A DNA stretch of 64,000 nucleotides from Ischnura elegans (GCF_921293095.1 NC_060257.1:68208472-68272471); one strand, 5' to 3'. Counted from the stretch's first letter, positions 1-12,855 are shown. A program made the numbers and translations. Notes: a model not told the origin generated them from the sequence alone.

Positions 1-414
1 GTGGGGAAGAAACAAATCCATCGAGTAAGGGATGATTTTTTTAACCCCTCTTTCCATCGCTGCTATCAACCCTGCCTTCCCATTGTTAACAGTGCAAAGG
101 CGTGAGAGGGAGAGGAGAAGAAAAAACTGGAACGAGAGAAAGAAACAGATGACGGTCGTCTGGTGTAAAAATTCTCGCCCTGCTGGAAAAGCTGGCTGCG
201 CAACGATGATTTTTTTTGTTTCCTCGCCCTACGTTATTCATTTTTTTCCTCCCCGCAAGCGCGTGCCATTAGGAGCATCGGATGTGTCCCCTTCTCTTTT
301 TATTTTCCCCACCCATCATTCTCGTCTCACCATCTTGCTCAGTTGAGCCGCAGATATCTCGAGCCAAGAGTTCTGGAAGGAAGAGGCGGGAGGAGGCGAC
401 GCGTGATAATTTCC

Positions 415-560
415 ACTCGTCTACAGAACTCCTCCTCGCTCAATCATCAACGGAATTCTTGCGTTTCGCCAAGTCGAGGAGAGCGACTTTTCACGGATTG
501 TTGAAGGGATTGAGTGAATTCTTTTGGGCGGAAATTAAGCATCCACTGTCTTCCACTCTA
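415..560 (+). repeat. Dispersed direct repeat, copy 1
   Basis: This stretch matches 2643-2795 in the same orientation. Shared blocks include GGAATTCTTG, a CGTCGAG or AGTCGAGGAGAG segment and TTAAGCATCCACC, with many substitutions and small indels between them. No coding potential is evident. It lies directly upstream of the tandem array at 566-1045, so it may be the edge of one larger element. I do not recognise the family. Confidence 0.55.
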
Positions 561-565
561 CTCTT

Positions 566-1045
566 TGTGCAACAATGAAGAACCCTCCATGGCATCTCAG
601 GAACGTTTTTTTAATACCATTTATACATAGGGAAAAATTACATTAACATTTTTAATACAACAAAAAAGCTATTTATTTGGATCAATTCAGTGATCGAGTG
701 TGGCAACCTTTCACTCTCGTCTTCGTGCAGTCATGAAAAACCTTTTATAGTAACTCAGGAACTTATTTATTACAGGACTAACTGGAAGATTTTTTTTGTA
801 ATGAAAAAAATACGTTTTTAAATGTAACTATTTAAAGTTATTTGTTTGAACCAATCCAGTGTTCGAGTGATGCAATATTTCACGCACGTCATTGTGCAGT
901 CATGAAGAACCTCTCATGGAAACTCAGGAACGTTTTCCCAGTCATTAATATTCAAGCAATACATTAAATTTTGAAATTTAACTTAAAAAGTGATTTATTT
1001 AGACAATCAAGTTTTCAAGTGACGCGATGGTTTTTCAGTGCACCT
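566..1045. repeat. Diverged tandem repeat, three units of about 160-170 bp
   Basis: Three units start near 566, 724 and 893. Each opens with a TGTGCA(G)NCATGAAGAACC-like block, then a CTCAGGAAC block, an AT-rich part, and a segment resembling ATTTATTTGGANCAAT followed by GATCGAGTG. The units are strongly diverged, so the array is old. The last unit fades out near 1045. Confidence 0.6.
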
Positions 1046-2640
1046 TCAACATAAATTATGCGATCCTCAAAAGAAAACCACAATTATGAGTCACATCGTT
1101 TGGATGATTTTCACCTTAATCCATAATGCTTCCAGAAAAAATACTGATTTCATGCAAGTCATACATTTTATAACTGGATTACATGAAATCGTTATCGCTA
1201 TGTAAACGATACCGGTTATAGAAAAAACTCCTCTATAGAACGATGAACCGATACGACGAATACATGAAATACGATTATTGCAGTAAAGGTAAAACTGTGT
1301 GTATCTTGTGCATAAGGGGTCCCTCTACATTATTCCACACAAAAGAGATGGAAAGTAATAAGCGTATCGATGGCTAAGTTCTAACAACACGTATCTCAAA
1401 AATAGCAACTTTTCAGGAGAGAGAAAAAACGATTTATTTTTTGAGTTTAATTGAAATTAAAAACAAAAAAATACATAAAACTGAAAAAGAAGCATTTGTT
1501 TGCAAACAAAAAGTTGTTTTTGCTTAATTTTTATGTTTTATTAACAATATTGGCAGCACTAACTCAGACCGACCAAATTTTGAGACACATGTTGTTAGAA
1601 TTTAGCCATCGACATTTAGAAAAAAAACAACCAAGTACCTACTATTTATCATTATTGATGATGATCGGTGAACTTCACACTAGCTTGAAGTAAAATCAAG
1701 ATTTTCTGACAATAGTGATTTCATGAAGACCTTTGCTATTCACAGAAGACAGAATCAGCATAATTTCGGCAAAAATATAGCATTTTAAGTTTAATATTTT
1801 TGGCCTTAATTTCAGGTATTTCGATCAAAATTCAACTATATGTTGTATGTTTTTCATGGGGATTGACTCAGTTCTTTGAGAGATATTTTGCCATTCACTT
1901 ATTTCTAACGTTTTCATCCTAAATCCAATATGGACGTCTCAAGACGCCTAAAAAATTTGGTGTTGTAATGGAGGAATTCTCGTCATCATATGTACCATTT
2001 TGGTAAGCAATAACTATTTCATGCACCTAATCCAGGTATTTTTCATTTCCAGGAAACGACGTAAAATCACTTTATTTTCCTTAAATCGACCTAATTTCCG
2101 ACCATTGAACGGTTATGACGAGTATAGAGTTTTTCATTAAGTATCTCAGAAAATACTATATTTTCCAAAAAAATGGGTTGCATTCCGTCAAAAAACAAGT
2201 GGTATATTGAACAACTTCTTGTTTTATGTTATTACGTCTGGTCGATAAGATGAATTGCTCCAAATAAATCTCATGTTAAGCATTATTGATGACAAAAAAA
2301 TCAACTTTTTATCATTGTCATTAATTACGTATTTTTATCAATGACGAGGTGGTGAAAATCGATATTTTACAGGTGAAAAAAATAAAATGCTTTCACAATC
2401 ATATTTAAAATTATTTATTGCTATAACTGTAACCAGTTTCACCATCATCTCGATATAACTAATTCAATATTATATTACTAGTGCCATCTTGAATTAAACT
2501 GATATAAAGACTGTTATTCATCTCATATAAAGACTATTAATAAAAATTGATATTATTATTTTATTACTATAAATTATTTTAAGTTATCCAATGTACTTAT
2601 TAAAATGCCATTGTAGTGGTAGAACCTAATTGTACCCTTT
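1046..2640. other. No recognisable feature
   Basis: AT-rich sequence with homopolymer runs. The longest open stretch (1451-1693) is lysine- and leucine-rich, has no recognisable motif and looks like chance. I see no repeat partner, RNA gene or convincing coding signal here. Confidence 0.6.
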
Positions 2641-2642
2641 AA

Positions 2643-2795
2643 TTTAAGTCTCCTTCAGAACACCTGATCGTTCAATCACTGAAGGAATTCTTGTTTTCCG
2701 CTACGTCGAGAGGAGCAAATTTTAACGAGTAATCGGATGGATTTAGGGAGTTCTTTGAGGGGTGGTAATTAAGCATCCACCATCCACCACCGTTT
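2643..2795 (+). repeat. Dispersed direct repeat, copy 2
   Basis: Diverged partner of 415-560. The tandem array that follows copy 1 is not found after this copy, so the two do not share the same right flank. Confidence 0.55.
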
Positions 2796-2799
2796 TCCT

Positions 2800-3815
2800 T
2801 CCTGACAGCCGTGAAGCACACTTAGACACAAAGCGTCGTATAGATGAAAATTTGTTCCAATCTGCATTGCTTAGGGATACAATTTCATGCAATTCAAACG
2901 TTTTAATGCTGGGTCCAAATGTACAACCAGGTTTCGACTAATGCAGTTTCACTGAAAGTGTTGTTTAATGCGATTATATTAATTAAAAAAGGACGACTCC
3001 CACGGACAAAGTTTTGACTCTTGTTCCCATTTCTATAAAATGCTGTTCCTTCCCTCAATGATACTTAAGAGTATTTAAAATTAGCGATGATTATGAAATA
3101 CGATAAAATATTACAGGAAATTTTGAAGGAATAGCAATTTAGGTTTAATTTTATTCGCGGAATTTCAAAGAATAGTCGCAGTACTATGGGTTAAATATCA
3201 GACTGATTGAATTATTGAAGGGCAGACATTCGCGATTTTTCGATAATAGTTATTCAGCTTCCAGAAGGATCATACACATTCCCACATTACTATTCCGAGA
3301 TTGAAAAATGCTGCCGATAGAGTACGGGGGTACACCCGAAAAACTCGAAAGTACATATGGAATGTTATTGAAATACCTGTTTAAAATTTACGTCATCATC
3401 TTGAAATTTTCAGCTTACCTGTGTTGACCATTTTCAGTATTTGTATTTGCCTCTAAAATCAAACTTTTTGCTCAGAGAAAATACTGGGTTAACATCATCG
3501 TATTTGTTTGCAGGTGAATGCCGACAAAGATTCTTACAATTATTCTGTTTCTACCTATCCTATAGGTCAATTCTATTTATCTTGAAATTTTATTGATGCT
3601 GCCTTACTTTTTAGAGCATATAATGTAATAAGAAACAATGAAAATACAGGGAGTGGAGCGGCAGTGATGATACCTCATTAGGAAGTTCACTAACTTGGTG
3701 AACAGCGTCGCTGTCAACACATTACCCCTTTCCGTAGCCTAAAATTGGCGCTATCGTGCTCTAAAATGTTAAATATGCGTAGGAAGGGATGGCGGATTGA
3801 ATACGTCTTTTATAC
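2800..3815. other. No recognisable feature
   Basis: AT-rich, with no coding signal or repeat partner seen in the window. Confidence 0.55.
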
Positions 3816-3817
3816 AA

Positions 3818-4056
3818 ACATGGGCGTACCCAGCGAGGGTCAGGAGGGGGCAGCTGCCCCCCTAGAAGCAAAAAGTGCAAATGTCTTTAAGGAAAAAAAT
3901 ATTTTTCAGGCAAATAATTTTAAAAACTAATAAAGAGCTGTTACAGTTTCCTTAAAATGTTGGTTTCATTCGCCTTTTAGTGCTTAAATCTTACCTATAA
4001 CTTGAACAACCATGGCTTTCGCCCCCCTAGTTTTGATCCTGCGCACGACCTTGTAT
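3818..4056. mobile_element. MITE-like element with G/C hairpin
   Basis: The left end carries GGGCGTACCCAGCGAGGG and runs into a perfect 16-bp palindrome, GGGGGCAGCTGCCCCC (about 3846-3861), which could form a strong cruciform. The right end (about 4021-4055) read on the minus strand gives ACAAGGTCGTGCGCAGGA and an AGGGGGGC block, an imperfect match to the left end. The interior is AT-rich and non-coding. This suggests a short non-autonomous element, but I could not fix a target-site duplication. Confidence 0.4.
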
Positions 4057-4273
4057 GCACTTGCAAAAATACTCGGTGGCCAGGAGATACTAGTGAGTTT
4101 CTGTTCTGTGCAAGCGTCGAGTGGAAAATCAAATACATAACTAATATTTAGCTGGTATGGTTAGTTTTCTTTGGCTAATTTTGTACCTTACTCTGCTTAG
4201 GAAAATAAAATCACTTGTACCCTTTGGCTTCTCACCTACTCATACTCGATATATTTATCGGGCCCGAGCTGTA

Positions 4274-4844
4274 ACCAGGATTGGCAAGTGAAACGAAACG
4301 AAACCCGGGGAGGTAAACTACTTCGGGTCGAAAGTAAACTAAAACTCAGGCTAGAAACGAAGCGTAGATAATGTTTCGCACCAGAAGGATCACGTGCTTC
4401 ACCTTCGAACAGTTTAATTTAGACCGACACACCGAGTACGAAGTATGGTTGAATGAAGTAGAGGTTCGGCCTACCGACGTTATAAGTATGAGGCAATGGG
4501 GTACTCATATTTTTACCACTAACAGGAGAACGGCAAACGCAAACTGGTCACTAGACATTTAAGCTCAATGTTTTAACCTCTCCACACGCATGTCAAACGT
4601 AATGGGTCGAAACTGTTCCCTCTTATCCCCCTCCACTCAACTTTTGAGATCGAAACTATGCTATGGGCAGAAGATTTTCGATTAATTTAGTTTCGTTCCC
4701 GGGAGTAAAGTTTCGTCCCGGGTCGAAAGTAAGCTCCTTGGTAATTTTAATTTGAAAAACGAAACTAAACCTTGGCTTCTTATTTTCGTTTCCCTCCGGG
4801 TCGAAACGAAGCATTTTCGTTTCATTTCACTTGGCAACCCTGGT
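4274..4844 (+). mobile_element. TA-flanked MITE, family B, copy 1 (571 bp)
   Basis: The left terminus ACCAGGATTGGCAAGTGAAA and the right terminus read in reverse (ACCAGGGTTGCCAAGTGAAA) form terminal inverted repeats of about 30 bp that continue into GAAACGAAA. TA lies directly outside both ends (4272-4273 and 4845-4846), as expected for a Tc1/mariner-type target. The interior is filled with GAAACGAAAC and CCCGGG motifs on both strands and has no transposase. A long inverted copy lies at 50554-51236 and a short fragment at 40165-40241. Confidence 0.75.
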
Positions 4845-4849
4845 TATAA

Positions 4850-5570
4850 CGGACTCGATGTATGTGTGTCTGAGCTTTACCGGATCCGATAAATGCATTC
4901 TTCATTTTCGAAATTAAATACTGAATTTCCGATATATTTAAATATCTTGATACTTCACAATATATCTTTAGATCGCCCAAGTGTACCCACGGCCCCCTTT
5001 CGCTTTTGGATGCATTGAGGGGGAAGATGGAGCTTAGTGTTCGAAGGTGAGGGTTGGGTCGGAAAGGAGCATCCACTCATCTATACGCTTGTATTTTTTT
5101 TCCTCTTCACCCTCTCTCGCCTCCCCCTTTTTAAAGTTCCTTCCTTTCGCGTCCCTGTGTGTTTCTGCCCTCTTTGCTCTTCCTCCTTCGAGTGAGACAT
5201 CGCAGAAGAAGAGGGGGAATGGAATACGAGCGTTTTGAAGGATGGGATTTGGGGGAGTGGTTGGCAGCGCCCAGGGTTTTGTGGGGGAGCGTGGATTTTC
5301 ACCCCATTTCGCGAGGGATGTGGAACGATAAAGGGCATTCCAGACTGATGAAGCAGAGATGGGGTGGTAAAAACCATAGGGGAAGAAGCTACAGCTGCCG
5401 CCTACTATTCTTTGATAAGTCTTGACCAGGAGTCTTTAAACATTTTTATGTAATAACCACATTATACATAATATATCTCCCATATGTTTCCCGGCCGCAG
5501 GAATAAAACTTTTTTAGAGCATTAAATACATTTCTAATCTATTGCCTCCTCCACTCCCGTGAAGATCCAG
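4850..5570. other. No recognisable feature
   Basis: Includes a pyrimidine/purine-rich, moderately GC-rich stretch (about 5040-5400) with overlapping open frames on both strands but no recognisable protein. Confidence 0.5.
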
Positions 5571-5574
5571 CGTG

Positions 5575-5735
5575 AATGGATTTTTCAGCACTACGCAGCG
5601 AGCTGACGACATGACGTCACCGATTCTCGAAGAAGGGATCTGATTGGTTCGCTATCCGCAGCGTCAACGCCAGCCCCAGCTGTGAAGCGACCCAATGAAC
5701 CAGAACTCGGATGTTGCCACCAACTCAGGTGACGA
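5575..5735. promoter_or_regulatory. Possible promoter-like patch (CRE and CCAAT motifs)
   Basis: Within about 150 bp there is a perfect CRE palindrome TGACGTCA (5612-5619), an inverted CCAAT box (GATTGG near 5642) and a direct CCAAT box (near 5691), in a locally GC-richer context. No recognisable gene starts next to it. The motifs are short and could be chance. Confidence 0.2.
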
Positions 5736-6074
5736 GGGCGGACTTCCACGTTATCTTATTTTAAGGTATTCAGAGCCCCTTGCAAAAAGTAGCAAGAATT
5801 TAATGAAACTTTGGCCACATATTCTTTGAACGGCGCACTTAAAATAATCCGAAGAAAAAGGTATTCCCATGCGCCGTTTTTGAGATTTTTGGCAGTAAAA
5901 TTAGGATAAGTTAACATGTTCTCAAATGGAGAAATACAGTTTTTTCGAGCTAGGGAAGCTGTATGTATCAAGACGTTCCTGAGACGGCACTGATTAAAAG
6001 CAAAATTTTGTGAAAAATCTAAATATGCACGGGGAAGGAGAGGTTTGTGATAAAATAAAAAAGCGTGACAAGCT

Positions 6075-6235
6075 GCCTGAAACTGGTATCGCGACGGCGC
6101 CTCTATCCTTTTTCCTTCCTCTCCAGCCCCTCCCCGGGTGATCGGGCGGATCAAGCCTCGGGCCTGGGTCCCGGCCCCGGTGTGTTGTATCCTTAAGAGG
6201 GTTCACCTAGAACCCTCATCATCTCTGCCTGAAAC
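6075..6235 (-). repeat. GC-rich dispersed repeat, copy 1
   Basis: On the minus strand this matches 39535-39695. Shared blocks in order are ACAACRCACCGGGGC, CCCGGGGAGGGG, a GGAAGGAAAAAGGA stretch and AGGCGCCG. It is much more GC-rich than its surroundings. The family is unrecognised, and no tRNA promoter boxes or coding frame are evident. Confidence 0.6.
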
Positions 6236-6239
6236 TGGT

Positions 6240-7685
6240 AAGGTAGGCGAGAATTTTTGGTACAAACATCACAGATCTAGAAACCGCTACTCCAACTTCG
6301 CCTAAATTACGCAAATATATTTTGTTTCCCAACTTTTATATACGTATCACATATCTTTTATTTTAAAATGATTATATATTTATTTAGGATTTACCATTTA
6401 GTGTGTGAATATTTAGTCAAGGTGTGTCGTCAACAGTTCAGTGTGCAAACATTCGAAACAATTTTAAAACTAGTCGAGTTAACACCTTTTAAAATTCATT
6501 TGACGTTTGCATTATGCTGAGGTGCAATATTGCAATCATATTTCCTTTCTAATTATGTTTTCTTTTGTTGAAATTTTTGTTTTGTGACTAACTACCTTAC
6601 ACTTAGGATGGAGTGTCTGGATGGGGTAGAGTTATTTTCCGTCGTTACCTATCTTTCCCTTCCATCTGGCGAATCCTTTTCTAGTATTGTGACTGCGGGC
6701 TTGATCGAAAGACTCCATTATGTAGATTTTTTTACTTTACCTCTTGGTTGAAGAATACTGATTTTTATACATTGTTTACTATGTAGCCATTCTCATTAAG
6801 TTAAGGCAGAAACCACACGCATTACTTTTTTATAAAAAAAATAACCTGCAGAAATATCTGCTAAATGGAGAGTAAAAAAATATCATCGCTGCTCTAAGGA
6901 AAAAAACACGAGAACAGCTGACGAACGCCATTCCTTATTCGCCGAATCCGGCACCTTTTCCATCAGTTTACTTTCCACTTTTCCCCACTTTCTACACAAA
7001 AACGTTTTCTTCCTTCTCCAACTGCATACAGGTCGTCGACTCCCTACCTGCCTGCCAGTGGTTCCCGTCTCCCTAGCAACATACCCTTAGCTCAGCGGTT
7101 CCCCGCGTTTATCGCCCTCACTTCAATTTTTTCAAGGCGAAATTAAAGAGTGGCGTTCATTTGTTTTTTTTTTGTTTTTTTTTTTTTTTTTAGTTTCGGT
7201 CCTCCACCACCCTCGCACTCAATCTCGCGCTGATATGATTTTTTTTCATGAAACTCGTATGACGAAGCCGGAAGTACTTTCCCGAGCACTTCGACGTTCA
7301 TTGGCGCCTGAGATGACGCTCTGGGGACAATGAAACAGGCGGAAGAGAGAATGCATTTCATCTTCCAGCTGCTTCATCATCTCTTTATCAATCCACTCTC
7401 CACAATGCATAATTTACTCTTCAACTTCCCGGTAGTCAAGAGGGAAAGAGTGAAAGGACATCCATACAGATACTTCGTAGAGTCAACAAACTCTTTCAAT
7501 CTAAATGATTTTTCAGAAATTGTTTCGTTACACTCAGCATATTAATTGAGGGGACTCCGTTAAAAGAGGCCCAAGAACATGGCGATGAAGCGTTATATCT
7601 GTTGCCGTTTCGCGCGCATTAATCGCCCGCGCCACTAGGCAGCGGTATCTCGTTCAGTGTGACTTTCGCCATTGATCGTATTGGA
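6240..7685. other. No recognisable feature
   Basis: AT-rich, with a poly-T/G-interrupted tract near 7163-7192. The open frame around 7330-7545 has no recognisable domain. Confidence 0.5.
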
Positions 7686-7689
7686 AGTG

Positions 7690-8720
7690 ATCTTTTCTTA
7701 GATAACAATCGTCTCGAATGCGTTAAATGAAATGTTTTATATACTTTAACGGCTCAGTTACATATTTCTGCAGTGTATTTCCCCGCGAAAAGTGGATATA
7801 TTTACATCTACATAATACCCTCGCTTAAAAGGCGTGTGGTAGGGGGTATTAGGCACCTGCCGTTTACACATAAAAAGGAAGTGCTGTAACGAAATTGCGA
7901 CTAGCATTTATTCCCTTATGGTTTGGGGGAAAAACCAATTCCCATATCTATCCGCTCGGCAAAATATCTCTCTTAATTTATCGCTTCTATTAGACTGGCA
8001 ATATATTGGGGCTCTAATATTATGTTCTCCGTGTCGCTTTTAAAGATATCCTTTCTCAATTGTTCAAGAAATCTAAGCCTACTTTCGACGTCAAAATGAT
8101 GTGCCGCTGAACTTTGCAAATTTATATCTGAACTTCAGAGCATGCCATAATAATGAATAATGCATCATTTTAAAGGAAATTTTATTCTTAAAACAGATTT
8201 ATTTTTTTTTATGAAACATTCAAAAATGTAGACACGCGTGCAATAAATGACTCCGCGCATAATAAAATTAGCCGTTTTGTCAACTTCATGAAGTTGGTAA
8301 CTGAACCTAGGGAAACTGCTACGTCTGCAACATTCATCTTCCACAAGAAGTTGCAAGGATTAGTATAGATTAATAAAATGACTTTTGCGTATTTTTAAAA
8401 CGCAGATTTTGTTGTAAAATAACGAAAATGTATAAATACTATCTTTTCCTACAGTTTACCTCAAAAGAAAAAATAAAATTGATAGAAGTACTTCTTGATT
8501 TATTTTTAATTTTTCCATTCGCTCCCAGCCTAATTCGCTTAACATCTGGGTAACGCTGTCTGTATACCCGTAGCAGTTTTTGACGAACCGCGCAGCAGCC
8601 GCGCAACCGCACATAGATGACTGATAGCGCCGCGAGTGGTGATTTTGAAATCTGATTTTAATGCTCGAGGAGCGGCAACAAATCTATCTGCAGACTTGAG
8701 AATCCTCTAATGTAGCATTT
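7690..8720 (+). repeat. Dispersed repeat split by a LINE insertion
   Basis: The outer parts (about 7690-7800 and 8605-8720) match, in reverse orientation, the continuous segment 21837-22045. Shared blocks are ACAATCGTCT, ATGCGTTAAATG, GAAAAGTGGATATA, then GCGCCGCGAGTGGTGATTTT and ACTTGAGAATCCT. In the 22-kb copy the two halves are directly joined, so the sequence between them here was inserted later. Confidence 0.7.
7801..8604 (-). mobile_element. 5'-truncated LINE 3' end (CR1/Jockey-like)
   Basis: Read on the minus strand, about 8040-7890 encodes the end of a LINE ORF2: HNIRAPIYCQSN, then KLREIFCRADRYGN, then WFFPQTIRE. The latter matches the FFPRTIREWN motif found at the C-terminus of many CR1/L2/Jockey-group reverse transcriptase proteins. 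A stop directly follows RE where the family usually has WN. The element ends at its lower coordinate in GGGTATTATGTAGATGTA, the same 3' terminus as the LINE fragments at 24 kb and 40 kb. No reverse transcriptase catalytic region is present. Confidence 0.75.
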
Positions 8721-8724
8721 GTGA

Positions 8725-11700
8725 ATGCTGAAGGAACCTCATTCTGGCCCGAAATCAAAGTTCACTGCAAGAATTCGGTAGATTTATTGCAAAGAAAAGT
8801 CACCACCATTAACAAAGCTCCCCATACCCATACATTACTACATTTATTTTTACATTTTTTAAAACGTATTGTGCAGAAGTATTTCAAAGAATCTAACAAA
8901 TTTAGTCAAATGCGTATGAATGATTACTTCACTAGCCCTCTTGACTTTGTGAGTATCCTATGTTTTCAAAAATTTCATTGCGGTCATGTGCAGAAAAAAT
9001 GCCCAGTGAAGGCCCAAGACGTGTTTTATGAACCATTTTACATGGTAACATGTGGACTATCGTTTTAATTTAACTGTAAATAAAAATAATGCATTTACTT
9101 GACTTTGGCAGTCTGGCTTCCTAGGTACGACAATGTTTTGAGAATGGAAGAAGTCAGAGGTAGTCACCCGGCGTAAACAAGAGCGCGTGACGTCATAAAC
9201 TCATCTACGAAATGGATAAGGTCGTCGCATTTTCGCCCTAAGGGTTAGGCGGCGTTTTAAAAAAAAAGATACATAATCGGTCTCCATAACCTTCAGACTC
9301 AACTATTCTATTGCGTATTATTTTTATTCCAACCGAACAAGAAAACGTCAAATTCTTTAAATAAATTGCCTGTCAATATAGATGTTAATCAATCACAAGC
9401 TATTATATCTACGCCTCTGAGCTTTCGGGCTCAAAATCTTCCCCAAGTCTTCACTACCATTGCAATTTTTCATTGTTGCTAAACAATGTAAATTTATGTA
9501 ATGTAACAATATATGTAATATTATACAATGTATAATATTATACAATTATTATGTAATATTTAACAATGTAATGATTTTTTAATCTTTATTGTAATATGTA
9601 GGAAAAAGGTAACTTCTCCTTTTCTTGTCACATCATCTTGAAATTTTTGGTGCATGCAAAGCACCCCCTTGGTCAACATTTTCCTGTACTTCAAATTTCA
9701 AAAATTTTCCGTTAAATTATTTTTTTACATTACATATAAGTACATTTCTTATATTTGAGATATAAGAATAGATAGGAAAATGTCTAACAGGGTCCACACA
9801 CCCTGACTATATCAAGTTGAAAGCAAGTTTCGCGTGAAAAACCCGTTTCCAAAAACTAGCAGTGGAGTGGGAGATATGCGTCCTCTTCAGGAATTTGTTT
9901 AATTTCACTGGCCACTGCATCATTTCGATCAATTTAAAAGAGAGCCTTAAAGTCACGTCTTTTTATCTTGTCAATTTTGCCATAAATTACGGAGACCCTC
10001 TCTCACCTTCTTTTGTCTACCTCTTAGACACCCTGCCCTTATTTTTTAACAATTTTGTACACATATTTAAGCCTGATGCCACATCAACCCTTGCTTCATA
10101 CTTTTAAGACTGATCTAAGGATAGTAGGCTGCAGCTGTAGCCTCAACTCCTAGAATTTTAACCATCCAATCTGTGCTTCACCTATTTAACCCTCGGTTTC
10201 ATGGGATGACTGGGGTATAACCGCTAAATTTTAGTCAGTGTAGTGACTCAGCAAATACACTGTATGTGTGATGGTAGTTTAAAGTACCTATTTCATTTTA
10301 TTGTTAATTTCTAATACTTATTGATCAAGACGCAGGTGTTTAATGATATCTATGATTCCTTGTTTTATAGAATGAACGCATTATTACTTCTCCTATGCTT
10401 CCAAAATGTGGACTTCATACATATTCCTTAACGCTGCATACATCGAAAAGTCTGCAGTATTTCAAATAAAGTTATCATCAAGTTTTCGTCGCGAGAATTC
10501 AGTAGATAATTCAATATGAAATCAACATTTATTGGGGTTATTATAGCAAGCTTTATAAAAATGGCTCCTTTTAATAATGAACGAGAAAACTTTGCAGGCG
10601 AGGCGAAAAACTCTCCTGTCGTTTCATTCACTAGATATTTTTCTCAAGTAGTGCTATTAGTACACTTGTCATTAATTATAGGCTTGATTTTTACCACAGC
10701 CATAAATTGTGGGTCCGATAAATGGTGCTCTTTATTTATGGTTAACTGGTAAATATGTCTAAATTTTTCATTAATAGGAATAACTTATCGAAAAGAGTAA
10801 AAATATAAATTAATATAGCGGAAGGACGATGCATTGATGAATTGCATTTTTTCCGAATACATATTTTTTTTAAGCTAAAATAATATGCAGTATTATTACG
10901 ATCAAGTTTTCGTGCAAAAAATAATTTTGAGCTTGTCATATTTAATTTTTATGGAATATTTGTTGTCAGTGAAAAACGAGAGAGCTTTATTGTATTTTAA
11001 TCGTAATAGTAAATTTAAATTTCATAGATGTTGTCAGTTATATCAAGGAGACATTCATGTGTAGGATTTCCCTCTAAACTTTGTCCCTCAAGCCTTTCCA
11101 GACCTGCAGAGATAGGAGGGAAAGGGATGAGTAACGTCTTGCGAACGATTTGGGACAGGAAATATAGGTCAGGTGTTTCCTATCCTAGCCTGGTGTTCTG
11201 GTTCTGGATGACGACCTAGTTTTTGCCGAGTTGGGGATTTTCAAAGAAACTCATGGTTCCGCTTGCACTATGACAAACTGGATTAAATCAGGATGTTATT
11301 TTTTCCCCTGTTCAATGTTAGGCATCATAATTTCTAATTTAAGGTTGGCTACTCTATAGTTTTCAAGGGAAAACCGCAGTCTATTGAGCATCTTCATGGT
11401 GCCTAAAGAAACAGATATGAGGGGAGAAATGTACTAGGGGTACGTCAAGAACCCGTTCACTAGGTGCATGTTTACTTTCCTGAAACATATGCTAATTTGT
11501 GTATACATTTTATTTTTATTTATGACGGTTATAGATGTAGTTGCATATGTATTTTTTCCTTTGTTAGGCTATGTTTTCCTTGTTTTGTTATGTATAGAAC
11601 TTATTCGGAATTTATTTTATTTTGCTAACTTTTTTAGCCAAAGATATAATTTACTATACTTGATGTCATAGCATATGCTAGATGTCATAGTCATAACATA

Positions 11701-12188
11701 AGCATACGGGAAAACTGTCTTCTTATTTCATTTATTATTTATATTTTCAAATAGTGAAATACGTGCACACGTTTTTTTTACACAATTTTACACACAATTT
11801 TAGCCTTTAATTTTACCGCAGTCAGATTGTGATCGTGTATCAAATTTGATGGCTATTTACGAATGATTTCGTGTTATGATTTAGGAAAATTTGTTTCCTG
11901 TAGTACTTGTTGAAAAATGTAAAAATACTAATAAATATACTTGCAGAAATATAAAGTTATTGCAGCATATCTATTTAAGCCCTGTATTAAATGTTAATTA
12001 GCGGAAAATCAAGTTTCCACCAGAGATGACATTGTTTTTAGCAGGACAGGCCGTATTTATTTTTTTGCGAGCTAATTAAATTAGGATTAAAGAAATTAAT
12101 TGTTATGAAAATGTAATTTTTGTAATAAAAAAAAATTATTTTCACCTTTTAAAAATCTGATTGATTAATTTTAGTTTCACACTTTTAA
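8725..12188. other. No recognisable feature; AT-rich microrepeats at 9484-9600
   Basis: Mostly unremarkable AT-rich sequence. At about 9484-9600 short units of the type TGTAATATTATACAA recur imperfectly. The scattered open frames have no recognisable motifs. I see no partner repeats elsewhere in the window. Confidence 0.5.
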
Positions 12189-12190
12189 TA

Positions 12191-12853
12191 GGGTGGTTTC
12201 CTATAATTTTTTTATTGCTTTAATCGAAAGATTATTACTCCTGGAGTACGTATTTCACGCTTTTAGATTTTTAAATTACAACATCTATTTTTCGCGATTA
12301 AATGAAAAGTGAAAATTTTCAAGCGCGCGAAAACGCGACGCTTAAGTATGAATGCCGGGAAATATCTCCGTACGTCGAATTTCTGGTTCCCCCTCCCGCC
12401 CAGTGAGGTGATCTTGAGGCGAGGCTTAGCGCTGATACGTCGCAGGATGCTAGCGGATAGCTGAGTACCTTGCTGGATGGTAGCGCTTGGTTTAAAAAAG
12501 GTTTATTAATACCTTATCAAACGAAGAAATCTTTCCGAACTTAGCCAGTTTTAATGGGTGATTATTAAGACATGTTTCCCTGAGCTCTGTGCCTCATGCA
12601 TGCATTGGTAACCTCAGACGATGTATAACTCCTATCCTCTCGTGTAGAAACTAGGTCCCTGTGACGTCATGCGGAGTGGAATCGCATGGGCGCCAATCTG
12701 GCCTTTTTCAAATGAGGATAAAATTTGACCCTTGCCATTCGTCTAAACCGGTATTTCAAAAACCAAATAATTTGTGTATAAAATGAATACAATAATGGTG
12801 GGTAACGAATCGCAATCAATGCCTTTCGTTTTCTTTGATGAAGGAAACTACCC
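12191..12853 (+). mobile_element. TA-flanked MITE, family A, copy 1 (663 bp)
   Basis: Terminal inverted repeats are GGGTGGTTTCCT at the left and GGGTAGTTTCCTT at the right (read in reverse), with TA outside both ends. It is non-coding. The whole length aligns with 23246-23909 (reverse) and 56754-57454 (forward). Conserved interior landmarks are a subterminal TTATTGC...TCGAAAGAT block, GATTAAATGAAAAGTGAAAA, the palindrome-rich CATGCATGCATTGGT and a TGACGTCA site. A non-autonomous element that must have been mobilised by a transposase encoded elsewhere. Confidence 0.85.
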
Positions 12854-12855
12854 TA

